64,000 nucleotides of DNA from Bilabrum cf. latius (Eukaryota; Bigyra: Bicosoecida; Bigyra; Bicosoecida), in NCBI GenBank assembly GCA_965178125.1, contig OZ237743.1, forward strand, positions 744,001-808,000. Direction: 5' to 3'. Under the pieces are notes generated by a model. The model was not told where the DNA came from and searched no databases. It saw only the letters and a list, made by a program, of their open reading frames with translations. Below, in pieces: positions 26,101-39,515 of this stretch (its first letter is position 1; each line of letters opens with the position of its first letter). A program made the translations under genes and the position numbers.

Positions 26101-29100
26101 GAGTTGGCCGGTGTGGTCACTCGCGCAGGCGACGGAGGGCAAGGCTACTACATTTTCGCGGTGAGTGCGGATATGGGCACCGCCGCGATCTACACGGTCA
26201 CCAACGGGGTATGGAGCAACTAGACGCTCTGCTCCAGCGCAGACCCTGTGCCATCAAGCGCAGGTGGAGCTGGCGGCGTGGGCGAGGCCTCTCTGACCGG
26301 CCTGTCTGCCAACAGCTGGGTCATGCTGTCGCTGGAGGTCACCGAGGACGGCATGCTGATGGGTAGCTTCAACGACAGGGTCGTGTGCACCGCCAAGGAC
26401 TCCCGCTACAGGTTCGGTTCCGCCGGCATGTGGGTTTCTGGAGCTGTCCCCGCGGCCGCATTCCGCGATTTCTCGGTGAGCCGCGTGGACCCGAACTGCG
26501 GCGGCACCAAGGACAGGGTCTGCTACGACCTCACCGAGGGGAGGTCCTGCTGGTTGTAGTGCGATGCAGGGTACTACTCCACTGGAAGCACGAAGCGAAC
26601 CTGCGAGCGGACAGGCGCTAGCTCCATCGCCTTCAATGGGACCAGCATCGGGTGCATGCTCAAGGCTCCCGAGTTCCCCGCCGGTGTGATCGAGCTAGAT
26701 GCCCCTGAAAACCTGCAGAGGGGCGATGCCGTCGGTAGCACGCTCAATGCCACTGTGGATGAAGGCAGCGGACTGACCATCATCTATGAGATCCTCGCGG
26801 GCAATGACCTGGGCATCTTCGAGATCGACGGGTGCTCCGGACAGCTCTTGCTGGTGGAGGAAGCGCTCGATTTCGAGAACCCGCAGCGCAACTACTTTAC
26901 GCTGCTCATCAACGCCTACATCGTGGGCAGCCCGCAGCAGGCCAACTCCACGAAGACCGTGTACGTCAACGTGCTTGACTCGAACGACCCTCCCATCGCT
27001 GGGGATGCCCAGATGACCGTGCCCGAGAACTCTGTTGCCAACACGCTCGTCGGCCGGTTGGTGGCCCAGGACCCCGAGGACGACGAGCTTACCTACTCGA
27101 TGCAGTTCGGGGACAGCAGGAGGTTCAAGATCGACCCCGATGGGTCAGTGCGTGTCATCGAGGATGCGCTGGCACTGGACTTCGAAAGTCCAGAGAACAG
27201 CTTCAACATCCTGTACCGCGCCGAAGATTCGGACGATCCCACCGTGTACGGCGAAGGGTTCCTGACCATCCTGATCACAAATGTGAACGAGCCCCCAGTC
27301 CTTGTGTCGGACGACACTTACATCGTCGATGAGACTCTGTACGACTTCAACATCACGCTGGGGGACGATGTGAGGGTGGCCGACCCGGATGCAGGCGACT
27401 CTGCAACCTTTACTGTGGGTTCTGGCGGATCTGCCAGCGGGCTGTTCAGCGTGGATGCCAGCGGTCGCGTGTTCGCGGCATCTTCCGCGTCTGCTGAGCG
27501 GTTCATCGACATCCTTGCCTTCGAGCAGGACGGCAGGCAGATCAAGGCCAAGGACACGCTGACAATCACTGCAAGGGACCAGGGCGGGCGGACTGCAGTG
27601 CAAGAGCTGACTCTCTATGTGACCGCCAACATCACAACGGCTGACCCGATCATCTCCGGTGTCGTCCTCGACGACGGGACTGGTGGTGCCACTGGCGGCG
27701 GTGAGGGCGAGGAGGAGGTTGGCGGTCTGTTTGACGACTTCAGGCTCGACACGACCGGCGGGCAGGTCGTTTTCTTCTATGGCAGCAACATCCTTGTCAA
27801 AGAAGCGGACCCTTGGGCCGTGGTCACCGCGCGAGCACTGGATGGTGCTGGCGTGTCCTCTGGTCTGGAGTACACCGTGGAATGCAGGTTCCAAGGCGTG
27901 AACGAGTCCCAGCTGTACGGCATCGAGGATTCTGGCCCACCTGATGGCGAAGACACCAGCAGCGGCGGCGGCGGCGACAGCGGCGGTCTGGGCGGCGAGG
28001 GCAATTCTACGGAGCCAATTGAGCCTGTTGGTCGAGTGATCGATCAAAACGTGCCTTACATCGCATGCTTGACGCCTGCGGGTGCAGGCACTGGGTGGCG
28101 CTGGAACCTGTGGATCCGCTTCAGCCCAACGACCGTGCGCAATGCGTCTTCCAACATCCCACTGATCCACACGTACGAAGCGCCATCGCCTATTTCGGTG
28201 GCCGACGAGAATGCGCAGCGTGTGATGAACACGATCGGAGATGACACCTTTTTCCTCTCTGGCCAGAACTTCGGACCCCCCGTGTATGCAACCATCGCTG
28301 GCGCGGTGCGTGTGACATACGGCCCTGTGGGAGGAGAGAACAAGTACGTGGCGCAGGTGGTCAGCGTTGACCAGGACGTGATCGAGGTGCGCACAGCGCC
28401 TGGATCCGGCGGGTGGCACTCGTGGATGGTGGAGGTGGCCGGTCAGTCCGGAGTGATTCAGGGTGCCCCGGAGGACGACGGAACGAGGTACTTGTCGCCT
28501 AACCCGACCGACCTCACTCTCTTCATCGCATCTGCTGAGAACGGGCCTGACGAGCTGTTGACTCGTGGCGGGCAGACTGTGGTAGTTGACGGTGACCAGT
28601 TCGGGCCTGCTGGGTCTCCCCTTGACGTGCAGTTCCGGCTGCGCTCCAGCTCTGTGGAATGGGCGAACCAGACGTTCGATCGGCTGATCACGCTGCAGTT
28701 TACCAGCTGCTAGCATAACCCTTTGAACCCGCACACGCAGCTCATCTGCACGACCCCGGCGGGGTCAGGTTCAGGGTTCTCTCTTTGGGTCTCTGTCGAT
28801 GGGTAGGCTGATGTGCTGTCGTAGCCCCAGTCAGGGCTACCCTTCGGCTACGCCAAGCCCATCGTAACGGCCGTTGGCGGTGCCGGCGCCGTTGACGCGA
28901 ACACTGAAGGTGGCTAGGTCATCCGCATTGACGGTGTGTCCTTCGGACCAGCGCAGCTGCCCCCTGCCAGCCAGTACCCTACCCCTGTGCGAGTGTACTA
29001 CGGTGGTGCCGATGCCGACGAGTACGAGGCAGTTGGGTGCCGTATGGTGGCAGCAGGTACCTCCGGAGCGGCGCTGCTTGAGACGCACATCACCTGCGAG

Positions 29101-32100
29101 ACTGCCCCGGGCACAGGCCGTGGCCATGCCCTCGTCGTGGAGGTGTCGGGCCAGAGGAGCGAGGTGCCGTACCTGCGACCAACGGAGGGCATCACGTACG
29201 GCCCGCCCGTGCTCGCCTCTTTCCAAGCTAGTCCCAGCGCACCAACTGGGTCTGATGTTGTGGGTGCTGCCGATACGGCCGGATCTGAGGAGATCATGAT
29301 CAACGGCAGGAACTTTGGCAGGTGGACTGATCGCTTGATGGTGGCGTACTACAAGGAAATAGAGACGCCGCTTAACGACGATGGGTCGAGTGGAGCAGGA
29401 GAGCTGGCCGGTGGACCCAACGAGGACGTTATCCGTTTCGAGCCGGCGGTGGGCTCCTGCGTGGTGCTCGTACCTGACAGGCAGATCAGGTGCACGACCG
29501 GCGCCGGGGCGGGTGCCTCTCTCAATTGGATCATTACCGTGGACGGACAGAACAGCAGTAACCCAGTGACTGCGTACGCAGCTCCGGTGCTCACCTCGGT
29601 GCACGCGCAAGGGCAGCTGTCGACGTCCATCCCGCCGCCCGGCCTGTCTACTGACGGCGGCGAGCGTCTCTCAATCGTGGGCATGCACTTCGGACCCAGT
29701 GGAGACGACTTCAACGGGGACACAGGCCTCGTGCAGCGGGTCGCTTACGGGATCGGTGGCGTGGCCTTGAGCGGTATCACCGGCAAGCAGCCCGGAAACG
29801 CGTCCTCCTCCTCCCAGCCTCAGTCCGGTACCGTGTACGAGCCGATCGACTACGAGGTAGTTTCCCATACCCGCGTGGATGTTGTGTTGCCCCCCAGCAT
29901 CGGAGAGGGTCACTGCTTCGGCATGCTCGTTGCGGACCAGGAGACTGTGGCAGACCCCACTTCGTCCCCCGCGAGGTACTGCTTCGACTTCGCGCCTCCT
30001 CAGGTAACATCTCTGACCCCGAGGCGCTCCGGTAGCAACCCAGACGGCGCGACCATGACGATCCGGGGCACGAACCTGGGACTGAGGGACCCCACGGCTG
30101 ACGTGCTCGTGATCATGGGCGTGGGAGAGGCGGGCCCTGGCGTGAGTGTGCTGGCTCCCTCCGCCCGGACCCCGAGCATCGACCAGGTGCAGGCGGCCGT
30201 GAGCACTGGCAGCCCCACGTGGTACAACAACCTGCCTGCAGCAGCCGCCCAGTCCATCACCGTGCCCATACCCGCTGGCGTGGGCAAGGACATCCCAGTG
30301 AGGGTCATGACCTACACACCGCCGTCACAGTCGACCGGACGAAGGTCCCAGGATGTGGCTCTGTCACGGTTCAGCTACGATGCACCTGTGGTCGACTTCG
30401 TGCTGCTTCGCAGGGTGGATCCTTCCGACCCCCAGGAGGTGTTCGCTGCTCGTCGCGCTCTCGGTAATTCAGTCGTGGATGGGGCCCCGACTGGCCCTAA
30501 TGGCACGACCTCTGCAAGTAACAGCGTGCTGGATCAGCTCCGCATCGTTGAGGTGATCGGCCAGAACTTTGGGCCCTCCATGCTGGGCAGCGCTGTTGAG
30601 ACTACCGAGGTTGGCGGTGCTGGCATCACTGTGACCACTGATGCCGCCGCGGAGCTGCCTTTGTTCGTGGCAGTGGCTCGCAATATGACCACGGACCAAC
30701 CTTTCTGGAGGCACGATCGCATCGAGCTGATCACCTCTGTGTCGCAGGGCAACTTGCGGGTGGTGACGAGACCGACTCGGTCCACACCGGCAGTCAACTG
30801 GCAGGCCAGCAACACCGCCGAGTACCGTCAGGAGAGCCCCCGTGTGTTTGGTCTGGTGGGGAAGCAGGACGGTTTCCTCACCCAGGGTGGGGAGATCCTG
30901 CACGTCAGGATCGGGAACCTGCAGGCAGCCGAGACCTTGCGCATCGAGGTGGGGCTACAGGGGGGCATCTGCCCCATCACCGACTCAAACGGCAACGCCA
31001 GGACACCAGCGCAGGTAGCCACCGACATCCAGTCGCAGACTGACAACGCCCCTGACGCCAACAACGTTCTGTTCGACATATACTGCCGATTGCCCGAGGG
31101 CCAGGGCACCGACAATCCGCTTGTGGTCTACCGAGGTGAGACGCCCGGCCAGTCGGACTCCATCCGCGTGGCGTATGCCGCCCCCACGATCACTTCCATC
31201 TCCATGCGAGCGACTTCGTCCGACGGATGGACGGTGGTCTCCTCTGGCGCCAACCTTGACTCGAGCCCCGTGCGCATCCCCTCCCGCGGTGGACAGATCC
31301 GCATCCGCGGCGAAAACCTCGGGATCGCTCCTCAACTGGTGCACGGTCGCAACGGCGCCGAGGCCTCGTGGGTTCTGCTTGGCAACATGACCAGCATCCG
31401 CCAGTCGGGTGGTGCCACGGCAATCAGTCGCAGCCACACTGAGATTGTGATCGGGCTGGGCGAAGGCGTGGGCAACGGCGTGGCCGAGACCGGGTCTGCC
31501 GACGGGTACGTCCTTGACATCATGGTTGGCGACCAGCCCACGGCCGTCTCGCCTCGCGTCTGGTACCGCATCCCGTCCGTGTCGTCGTTCCAGGCTGCTG
31601 ACCGTCCCACCCTCGGAGGCAACTTGGTGATCATCGATGGCAACGATTTCGGCACTCTGCTTGAGTCAGAGGTGCCAGTCGTGCGCATCGGAGGCAGGGT
31701 GTGCACCAACACCGCCCGTGTCGCTTCCCACTCGAGACTGTCATGCGACGCACCTGCGGGCACTGGGCTCGAGCTGGACATCGAAGTGGAGATCGGCGGG
31801 CAGATCGGCACGGGAGCTCGGCTCTATTCGTACAACCCTCCGACCATCTCTGCGGCCGTGGTCTCAGAGACGCCCTCGTTCCAGGGCCCCAGGCCGGAAG
31901 GCAGCTTCGACTTTGGCGGCCCCTCGTTGGGAGGCTTCAACATCACGCTCACTGGTACCGACTTCGGCGATCCATCCATTGCTGGTGCCGCCGGGACTGA
32001 GCGCGGTCTCTGCGTCTTTTTGCCTGCACTGTCTGACGCGCAGCTTGCGTGCGATGGACGTTTGAATAACCCGTGGGAGGGGGAGGTGTGGAGCGGCCAC

Positions 32101-35100
32101 ATCCGGGTGCATTCCCATGGGCGCTTGGTGGTGGAGATGCCCCCAGGCATGGGCAACCGGCGCTTCGTGCTGTACATTGGCGGGCACACCGTGACCATGC
32201 AGGCAAGCACTCTCGGTAACAACAACGTGGGCGAGCCTCGCGCGATGGAAGCTGCCGATGGAGCCGCGCTGATGTCCTACGACGCGCCCGTCGTGACTGC
32301 GATGACTCCTCAGACCGGCAGTACCGCGGGACGGGTTGAGGTCACGCTCACCGGATACGGGTTCGGCTGGGGCTCAACGGTCGCTGCCAACGGGGAAAGA
32401 AACACGAGCGAGGTGCTACCGTCTCGCCGCCTTCAGGGTTTCAGCCCGTACGGTAACGGAGGCGCGCCCCTGCCGCTTCCCTCCGTTCCTTTGACCGCCG
32501 ACCCCGAGGAGTCGGCTCTGGCGAAGGACTTCCCGCCTCCGTACATGGTCCGGGTAGACTTTGCTCAGGGGTGCGTGTCGAGTGCTGTGACCCCAATCAG
32601 CGCACAAATTCCTGGGAATATCGGCGAGCTGTCCAGCTGCGAGCGGGAGCAGGACGGCTTTGGCGTGGTGGGCCACGGTGACTTGGAGCTGAAGTTCATG
32701 TCTCTGCCCGGCATCGGTGTCGAGAAGGAGGTGCGCATCGTGGTGATCGGTCCTGATGGCACCATCGTGTCGAGGAGCAACCCCGTCCGCTGGAGCTTCG
32801 ACCCCCCCGTCATCACCGACATCCGGCCGAACATCCTGCGGATGAAGCGCCACCCGTGGCTGGACGATGACACAGCTACCATCGTGCCACCACCTGGCGT
32901 GGACCCAGAGTTGGCAGCCGAGGACGCGGAGGACCTGCGAACTCGCAGCTCTATCTTGACGATCGTTGGCAGGAACTTTGGCCCACTTGATACGCGCGGA
33001 TGGACGGACCAAGAGCGTGTGCTGCAGGTGTGGGTGGACGGCCGCCCCTGCCGCAATCCCATCCGCTCGCTGGACACGCGCGGGTCGCTGCTCGACAACG
33101 CCGGCACACCCGAGGAGCAGCAGATCGTCACTTGTTCCCTGGAGTGGCTCGAGGTCGGATACAAGCCCATCAACATCACCGTGGCGGGACAGACATCGGC
33201 AGCCACGCCCGGGTTCGCATTTGAGACGGTGTGCGCGGCGGGTTACTACGGCCAGCCTGGGGAACACTGTATCTCCTGCCCGCTGGGGGCACAGTGCGAC
33301 GGGTACAACGACGGGTTCATCGGGTTCACCAACTTCACAGTTCCACTCATGTACCAGGACGGGCAGCCCAACCCCGAGCTGGCTGCCTAGCGCACCGGCT
33401 GCCTCGCGTGCCAGTCCGAGCCCCGCTCCATCCCCGGGTACTTCAACCTTCTCGGCCTCGAGGATCCCGACGGCCGCAGCGAGAGCTTCTGTAATGACGC
33501 CCGTGTGCCCACTCGCGACCCCCCCAACTGCAACACGATGGCGCCCTGCGAGCCCCCGGAGGCCTGTCTGGGCAACAACGAGTGCGCCGTGGGGTACAGC
33601 GCCGAGCGGTGGCCCTTCCGCTGCTCGCAGTGCGCCGAGGGGTACTACAAGAGGTCTGGGCTGTGCGTGGAATGCCCCGACAACCCGGAGGTGTTCATCG
33701 TGCTGTTCATCATCGCTGCCATGGTGGGTGCGTTCGCCGCGTTCGCGCTCAACCGGGCCCAGGTGAACATCGCCTTCATCTCGATCGGCACTGACTACTT
33801 CCAGGTGGTGGCCACTCTGGCTTCGAGCCGGGTGCGCTGGCCGGAGATGCTAGAGGAGCTCTTCCACGTGCTGTCTGCCTTCAACCTGAACATCGAGCTG
33901 ACGGCGCCTGAGTGCATCGTGCCTGACGTGGACTTTGTCGAGAAATGGACTGCTTTCGTGCTGCTGATCCCAGCCATCTTCATGATGCTGCTGGCCGTCA
34001 ACTATGGCTACTCAGCGTACAAGGTGTTCTGCAGGGGCTCCGACAAGCACAAGGCATTCTCGCACACTGGACAGCTCGTGCAGATGTCCCTTCTGCTGCT
34101 GTACTTCTCGTTCTACCCGATGGTCCGGATTGTATTCGACGCACTGAACTGCAGCGCCAGCGGCAATCCCGTGGAAAGGGACCGGAACGGCGACCCGATC
34201 ATGTACCTGCAGGCCGTGCACGAGCCCTGCGATCTCAAGGGCGGAGTGCACCAGACCCTGCTGCCGTGGGCCATTGTGGCCATGATTGCTTACGCCGTGA
34301 TCTACCCTGGCTTCATGGCCTACGCGCACTACTACAACCGGAGGCTGTTCATGATCGACCAGCTGCTGCGCGCCATGGGCCGCGGCGAGACCAGGGAGGA
34401 GAACCGCCTTGCCTTCGACGTGCGCAAGATGTACTCGCGGACCTATTACCAGCTGAGGCCCGACTACGTGCATTGGATCTTCGTGCTGCTGGCCCGCAAG
34501 TTCGTGCTGGCCATCACCTCGCTGCTGTACGTGCGCACGCCCTCCCTGCAGATGGCCTCAGCACTCCTCGTGGTCTTCTTCGCGTACACCATGCAGGTCA
34601 TCTACAACCCGTTCATGTCTCCCGCTCGCTTCCCCAACGAGCTCAAGGAGCACGAGAGGCTAGCCAAGGAGGGTCACCCGGTGCACCAGAAGCTGCGCGA
34701 CGACATCCGAGGCATGATGCGGCACTGGCGCAAGTCCGGGCACAGCAACACGATGGTGGCTGGGGCGCCCAAGGAGCTGACGCTGGAGCGGGCCGGCGAG
34801 ATGCTGGTGCAGGGTGCTTTCGACTACAACACGCTTGAGGCGACTCTGCTTGCGTGTGCCCTGCTGGTGATGCTGTCCGGCGTGATGTTTGAGGCGCTCG
34901 CCGAGGAGGACAGCAGGGAGACGGAGAGGGAGGGGCTGGCCATCCTGGTGGTGGTGATCATCGCGTCCAGCATCATCTACTTCTTCTTTGTCGTGTGCGC
35001 GGAGGTGTACAACATCATCTCCGTGAGGAATGCCAAGGAGGCCGCGCTAGAGGGCAAGAAGGATGCGTTCAAGAAGAGGCCCAGCGTCAGCAGTGGCATC

Positions 35101-35697
35101 GGCGACGCGCCCAAGATCCGCGATGCTGCGGGAGAGTACGCTGACGTGCCCCAAGTGAACGCCAACGACCAGCAGATGAACCCCATGTTCCTCAAGATGC
35201 AGAAGAAGAAGAAGAAGGACGGAGAGGGGGGCGAGTCTATCGACCCCGAGGCAGGTGGCGTCGATGATGGCACCGTCCGGGCCATGCTCGAGGCACCCGA
35301 CCAGGGCGTCTGGATGGTGCTTCGGGAGCAGTACCTTGCCATGTCCGACCAGGTCAAGGAGCTGCGCGTCAGGGTGCGTGATGCAGAGATGGACGCCGCT
35401 GCGGGCGCTGCCGACCCCTCGTCCAGCACCAGGATGGCTGCCGCAGCAACCCAGGGCCGAAGGAAGGTGAGGATGGGCGGTCGCCGCCGAGCCTTCGGGC
35501 AGCAGGCCGCGGGGACCGGAAGGGAGAGCGGTGCCGTGTCTACCACTGGAACTGGGGCTCGCGAACGCTCGCCGAGCATTGCCTCTGGTGGAAGCGGTGG
35601 CAGCGGCGGGATGACCCTGAACGCGATGCGCGCCGGCATGAAGGGCCGCCGCGGGTCTGGCCGGAAGCTCCTCGACGGTGGAGGTGACGGCAAGTGA
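23127..35697 (+). CDS. Giant LamG/Sushi/cadherin/IPT-TIG receptor-like membrane protein (3 exons)
   Basis: Exons are 23127-23235, 23327-23403 and 23563-35697, joined 12,321 nt, 4,106 residues, stop TGA. A signal peptide (MILAYIALLSSLASGA) opens it. Next come ConA-like/thrombospondin-C-like modules (to about 24800), a LamG-like module (24850-25560) and a Sushi/CCP module with Cys pattern (25565-25760). A further ConA-like module, two to three cadherin repeats (26660-27650; motifs DFENP, DSNDPP, NVNEPP) and many IPT/TIG repeats (28000-33200) follow. A Cys-rich GCC2/GCC3-type module lies at 33230-33690. The C-terminus holds about seven TM segments (33690-35020) and a Lys/Gly-rich cytoplasmic tail. 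TAGs occur at 23614, 23629, 23635, 24709, 26221, 26557, 28711, 28804, 28822, 28915 and 33388, all in the long exon. Codons are strongly C/G-ended. Such architectures occur in several free-living protists; a surface adhesion or sensing role is inference. Confidence 0.85.
23236..23326 (+). other. Intron 1 of the giant receptor gene (91 bp)
   Basis: The donor is GTGAGA and the acceptor TGCTGCTGCAG, phase 1. Joining gives Gly-Glu-Tyr-Arg-Val-Leu in frame. Confidence 0.75.
23404..23562 (+). other. Intron 2 of the giant receptor gene (159 bp)
   Basis: The donor is GTAAGA and the acceptor TATTTTCGCAG, phase 0. Joining gives NYIEQ then TLNTAA, resembling the start of thrombospondin-C/ConA-like modules, and restores the frame of the long exon. 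Confidence 0.7.
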
Positions 35698-36215
35698 GCA
35701 GGCACGGAGTTACGCAATTCTCCGCGCTTGCTATGTGACAGAAGGGTGCTGATGACATGCCGGGGCGGGCATGTGTCATCATCACGTGCCTGGTTTGATG
35801 GTTTTTAGGTGGGGAGAGAGGACTGGCTGCCGAGTCTGCCCTTTGGCAGGATCTGGCTGACGTTGCTGTCAGTCAGTCCCTTGTCGCAGAAAGTGGCGGC
35901 CTGCACTCCTGGGGATGGTTAGTAAATACTTTTGCTTTTGCTAGTTCAATGAACGTTTGCGATCTTGATCGGTGACGCTTGTCGCCACCCTTTGTGATGT
36001 TCGCTGCGCCTTCAGCATTCCGCGTTATCCCGGTCTTGTCACTTGGTTTTCTACATGTGGTGATTCTGGGGTTGGATTGACTGATTGTAACAGCGTTTAT
36101 AGTGCGATAACTCTCCAATTCATGCAGAAACAAGAATGTTTTCTCCGAATCCATTCCTGATGAAAGTGCACCCAAGCAACGGTGGACGACGGCGTCCACC
36201 CTCACATTGTGAAGC
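35698..36215. other. Convergent intergenic region
   Basis: About 520 bp lie between the stops of the receptor and the rhamnosidase. The central part (35900-36150) is AT-richer. I see no gene in it; it probably holds both 3' UTRs. Confidence 0.5.
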
Positions 36216-39200
36216 TCACACAGTCCTGGCCACCTTGACCCCTTCCCACATCTAGGGATCCACGTCGACACAAACACGCCCACGGATCGGGTCGACATCA
36301 CCACACGCCTTCTGGCCCGTGTACAGAGACGCAGCGGCTCCCGCTGAAGTGACTGTGACGTCGCAGGACGTGCTGCCCAACCAGGGTACGCACACGCGAG
36401 CCATCGTGCTGGGAGGGAAAGAGGCCCTCACCTCAACAGAGCCGCCCGTGCCATCCGAGCAGCCGCTTCCGGTGCAGTTGAACCCCACGGCCACCGGGCC
36501 ACGGACCGTTGGAATGGCGCCTTCCGCCCACGGCAGGCCGGCGGGCTGCGGCGCGACTTCGACCTTGGAGAAACCGGGCGCTGCTGCCCTCACGCCCAGG
36601 ATGATGTTCATGGCCAGCGACACAGGGGCGGTAGCCCACGGATGGGACCAAGAAAGGTTGGGCTTCTCAGTCACGGTCCATGCCTCCCTGGTCATCGTGG
36701 CACCGACCGAGAGCATGTGAGCGAACGAGTGCTGCCCCTCCGCACTGGTGTTGAAGACGGCCTGCAAGGCGGTGGTTCCCTGCCCCGCACCAGGGGTGCC
36801 CCCAGCTGCACCAAGGCCATTGATCCACATGAAGGCGCCGTACACGCTCACGTGGCCCATGCCGGCGCTCTTGATACCCGAAGTGAGTCCTGCGATGCCC
36901 TTGGCACTCCCGGCCTCGGTGCCATTCGCCAAGGCACCGTAGATCAGCGGGAACATCTTTGAGTGCACCGCGCTGTGGCTGTTTGCGGAGCACACCGTAT
37001 CGCAGAAAGTTGCCTGCGTGGAGTCCCACATGTGCTTTGCCATGCCCAGGCGCACCCCCGCCGCCTGTGACTGGATGCGCTGGGCGAACGTGGCGTTGCC
37101 CATATCGGCCGCAATACTGGAAAGGGCATCTCCAGCCGCGCTGGCATGGGCCTGGATGACCAGACTGACGTCAGAGAACACGTAGCCGTCCCTATCTCCC
37201 TGTGGCCAGTCGATGATGTCCCGCGTGCCAGGCACCCTCGCTTTGCCTGTGAAGTTCACCAGGCCCGTCAATGGGTCCAAGTAGTCCTGCAGCATGGAGA
37301 ACTGGTACAGCCTATCGAAGAACTTCTTGCCGAGAGTAGAAGTGCCGGCATTCATGCGCTCCTGGCCCGCGACAATGCTCATGATCTGGAGGTACTCGGT
37401 CGGCCACGTGTGGTACAGCAGCACGTTCTCGGCGCTGTGCCTGCCCCACATGCTCTCTCGCTGCAGCGAATTGCGGTGCGCGAGGTTGACCAGCATGTCG
37501 CCCTCGTATGGCCTGCGCTCCCGCGTGTTCGAGTCGGTCACCGTGTCACCACTAGTGGCCCGCAGCGTCCGCTTGCACACTTCGAACAGGCTCGCCAGTC
37601 CGTCGTGCGGGGAGGAGAACCAGCCCTGGAAATCGGCGCTCGTGAGTTCTCCGAAAGCTGCACGAGCGCTCCTGGACACGCCGGAGGTACCGACCGGTGA
37701 TTCCCATTGCCCGGAGGGCGCGGGAGGCGACGGGCCCTCCTCCTCGTCCCAGGGGTACTGCAGTGTCCAGAGCTCCGCAGTGAACGGGACAGCCGCATCA
37801 AACTTCTGGTCGCCCGCACGCGCGCCGCGGATGGAGGATGAGGATGCCTCGCCGAGTTGGGTCGCCTGCTGCTCCACCGCGACTTCAAGAAACCTGAATT
37901 CCCAGTACTCCTGCAGGCCCATCACGGCGGGCGCGTTGCTGCTCCCCGATCCGATCACTAGGCAGCCTTCGCTGTCGACAGGGAACGTGAAGTGAGACTC
38001 GTAGGCGTTGTCGGTCCGCATGGGATACAGGATGTTCGTATCGCTCGGATCGGAGTCGTTGCCGTGGCTCAGCTCCTCGGAGGCTCGCACGCGAAGGGTC
38101 ACGAAGCCAGAGGCCGCCCGCCCCGCAGCGGAACCGGAGCAATGCGCGGCGCCGATCCACCCGATCCTCGGCAACGCCATCGCCTCCGCCCCAAAGTCCA
38201 CCAGCCACGTGGATTCGGAGCCGGAAACGGACACGATCCTGACGGGGCTGACCCCGGTCCCGACCCGCACCGCACGGCCCCTCTGGGTCTGCATGGGGGC
38301 GAAGAACCAGGAGGCTTCCTGCACCGGGCCCCACTGCAGGCCACTGGCCTTGTGCGCGGGATCCGCGTTGTACCCCGTCTCGCTGAAAGCAGCGCTCTCG
38401 AAGCTCACGGGGAACAAGCTTGCGTTGTACTTCTCCTGCACCATGCCGTACTACGGACCCACGTCCCCGCCCGCGTTGGTGACCGTCTCGAGGTCGAGTC
38501 CGGACCAGGCCGCGCAGGTGATCCCGTCGGGTGCAGCCCATTGCGGCGCGCACGTGCCGACGACCGCGTCGGCCGTTCCGCCGAGCCCGTGCGACAACTC
38601 GGAATCGGAGGTGGCACCAGCCCAAAGGTGCAGCTCCATCCAAGCTGCCGAAGCGTCGAGGCCGAGCGCCAGCGGAACCAGGCTCTGGTTCGCGGCGCCG
38701 CGCACCTGCTCGGTAACGTCAATGGCGTCCACTGGCTGGAGGAAGCCCCCCGCCGTGCCGGGGCCTCCTGGTGAGGCACTATTGTTGATCGGAGCAGACC
38801 CCCACCCGGTGTCTCCACGCCCCGGGCCCTGGGCCAGCGGCTGGCCGTCCACAAACAGCGTGTAGGCGCCGAGCAGTTGTCCTGGTCGTCTCGATGCTCT
38901 GTTCTGAGCCGTGATGAACGCCACTGCGCGGGACAGGGCGCGCCCGTCGAGCAGAGATTTCACGTCGATCGTGGATCGAAGCAGGCCGAATCGAGCAGAG
39001 TCTGTATCGATCGAGCCGGCTGGCTTGGGCGCAATGGGGCTGGCCAGTGAGGTCGATTGATTCATACCAGTCACGCTCGGGGTGCTCTCTGTGGACCAAC
39101 CAGAGCATGCTGAAGTGCCGTCCGGGAACTTGCCACACACTCGCACCTCCACGAATACGAGAGACGCGGCTGGAAGCCACGCCGCCCCGTCAAATTCGAT

Positions 39201-39515
39201 GACACTACGATCTGTTTGGACTACACCGCTATCGAACAGCAATTGCGTGCCGTCTGTGTCCCCAAAAATGCGAACCTAGCTCGAATTGAAGCTGGCCGTT
39301 GGGCCAACGCTCTGCATCGCGCTGCTTTGCCGCACAGCTGGTTGCGCCCAAGAAATGCTGGACGGATTTAGAGGAAAAGCAGAGGTAGGCAACGAGAGCC
39401 CGTCCACCTGGACTGAGAATGGTACGCTTGGATACGCCTGTCCAGGTGACAGATTCAATGAAACGCACAGCCCAGCCATCAACGCCGCAATAGCTCGGTG
39501 CTTAAAGTACTACAT
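36216..39515 (-). CDS. Secreted alpha-L-rhamnosidase (GH78)
   Basis: GH78 enzymes remove terminal alpha-L-rhamnose from plant and microbial glycans. The 1,099-codon frame starts at ATG 39515 with a TAG as codon 2, then YFKHRAIAALMAGLCVSL, a good signal peptide. Other TAGs are at 39276, 38451 and 36252; the stop is TGA 36216-36218. The N-terminal beta domain has the pattern VRIFGD, FDSGVV and EVRVCG. The catalytic barrel shows RERRPYEGDM, with the acidic residues expected of the general acid, then NSLQRESMWGRHS and IIDWPQGDRDGY. The late SWSHPWATAP motif is characteristic of the family. A C-terminal beta domain follows (VEVAPQPAGLPWAEG). The gene is convergent with the receptor and divergent from the phospholipase. 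Confidence 0.85.

Noticed and set aside
27145-28734. 529-codon open frame on the - strand
   Set aside because: It is a shadow of the cadherin/IPT part of the giant receptor, which has clear domains on the + strand.
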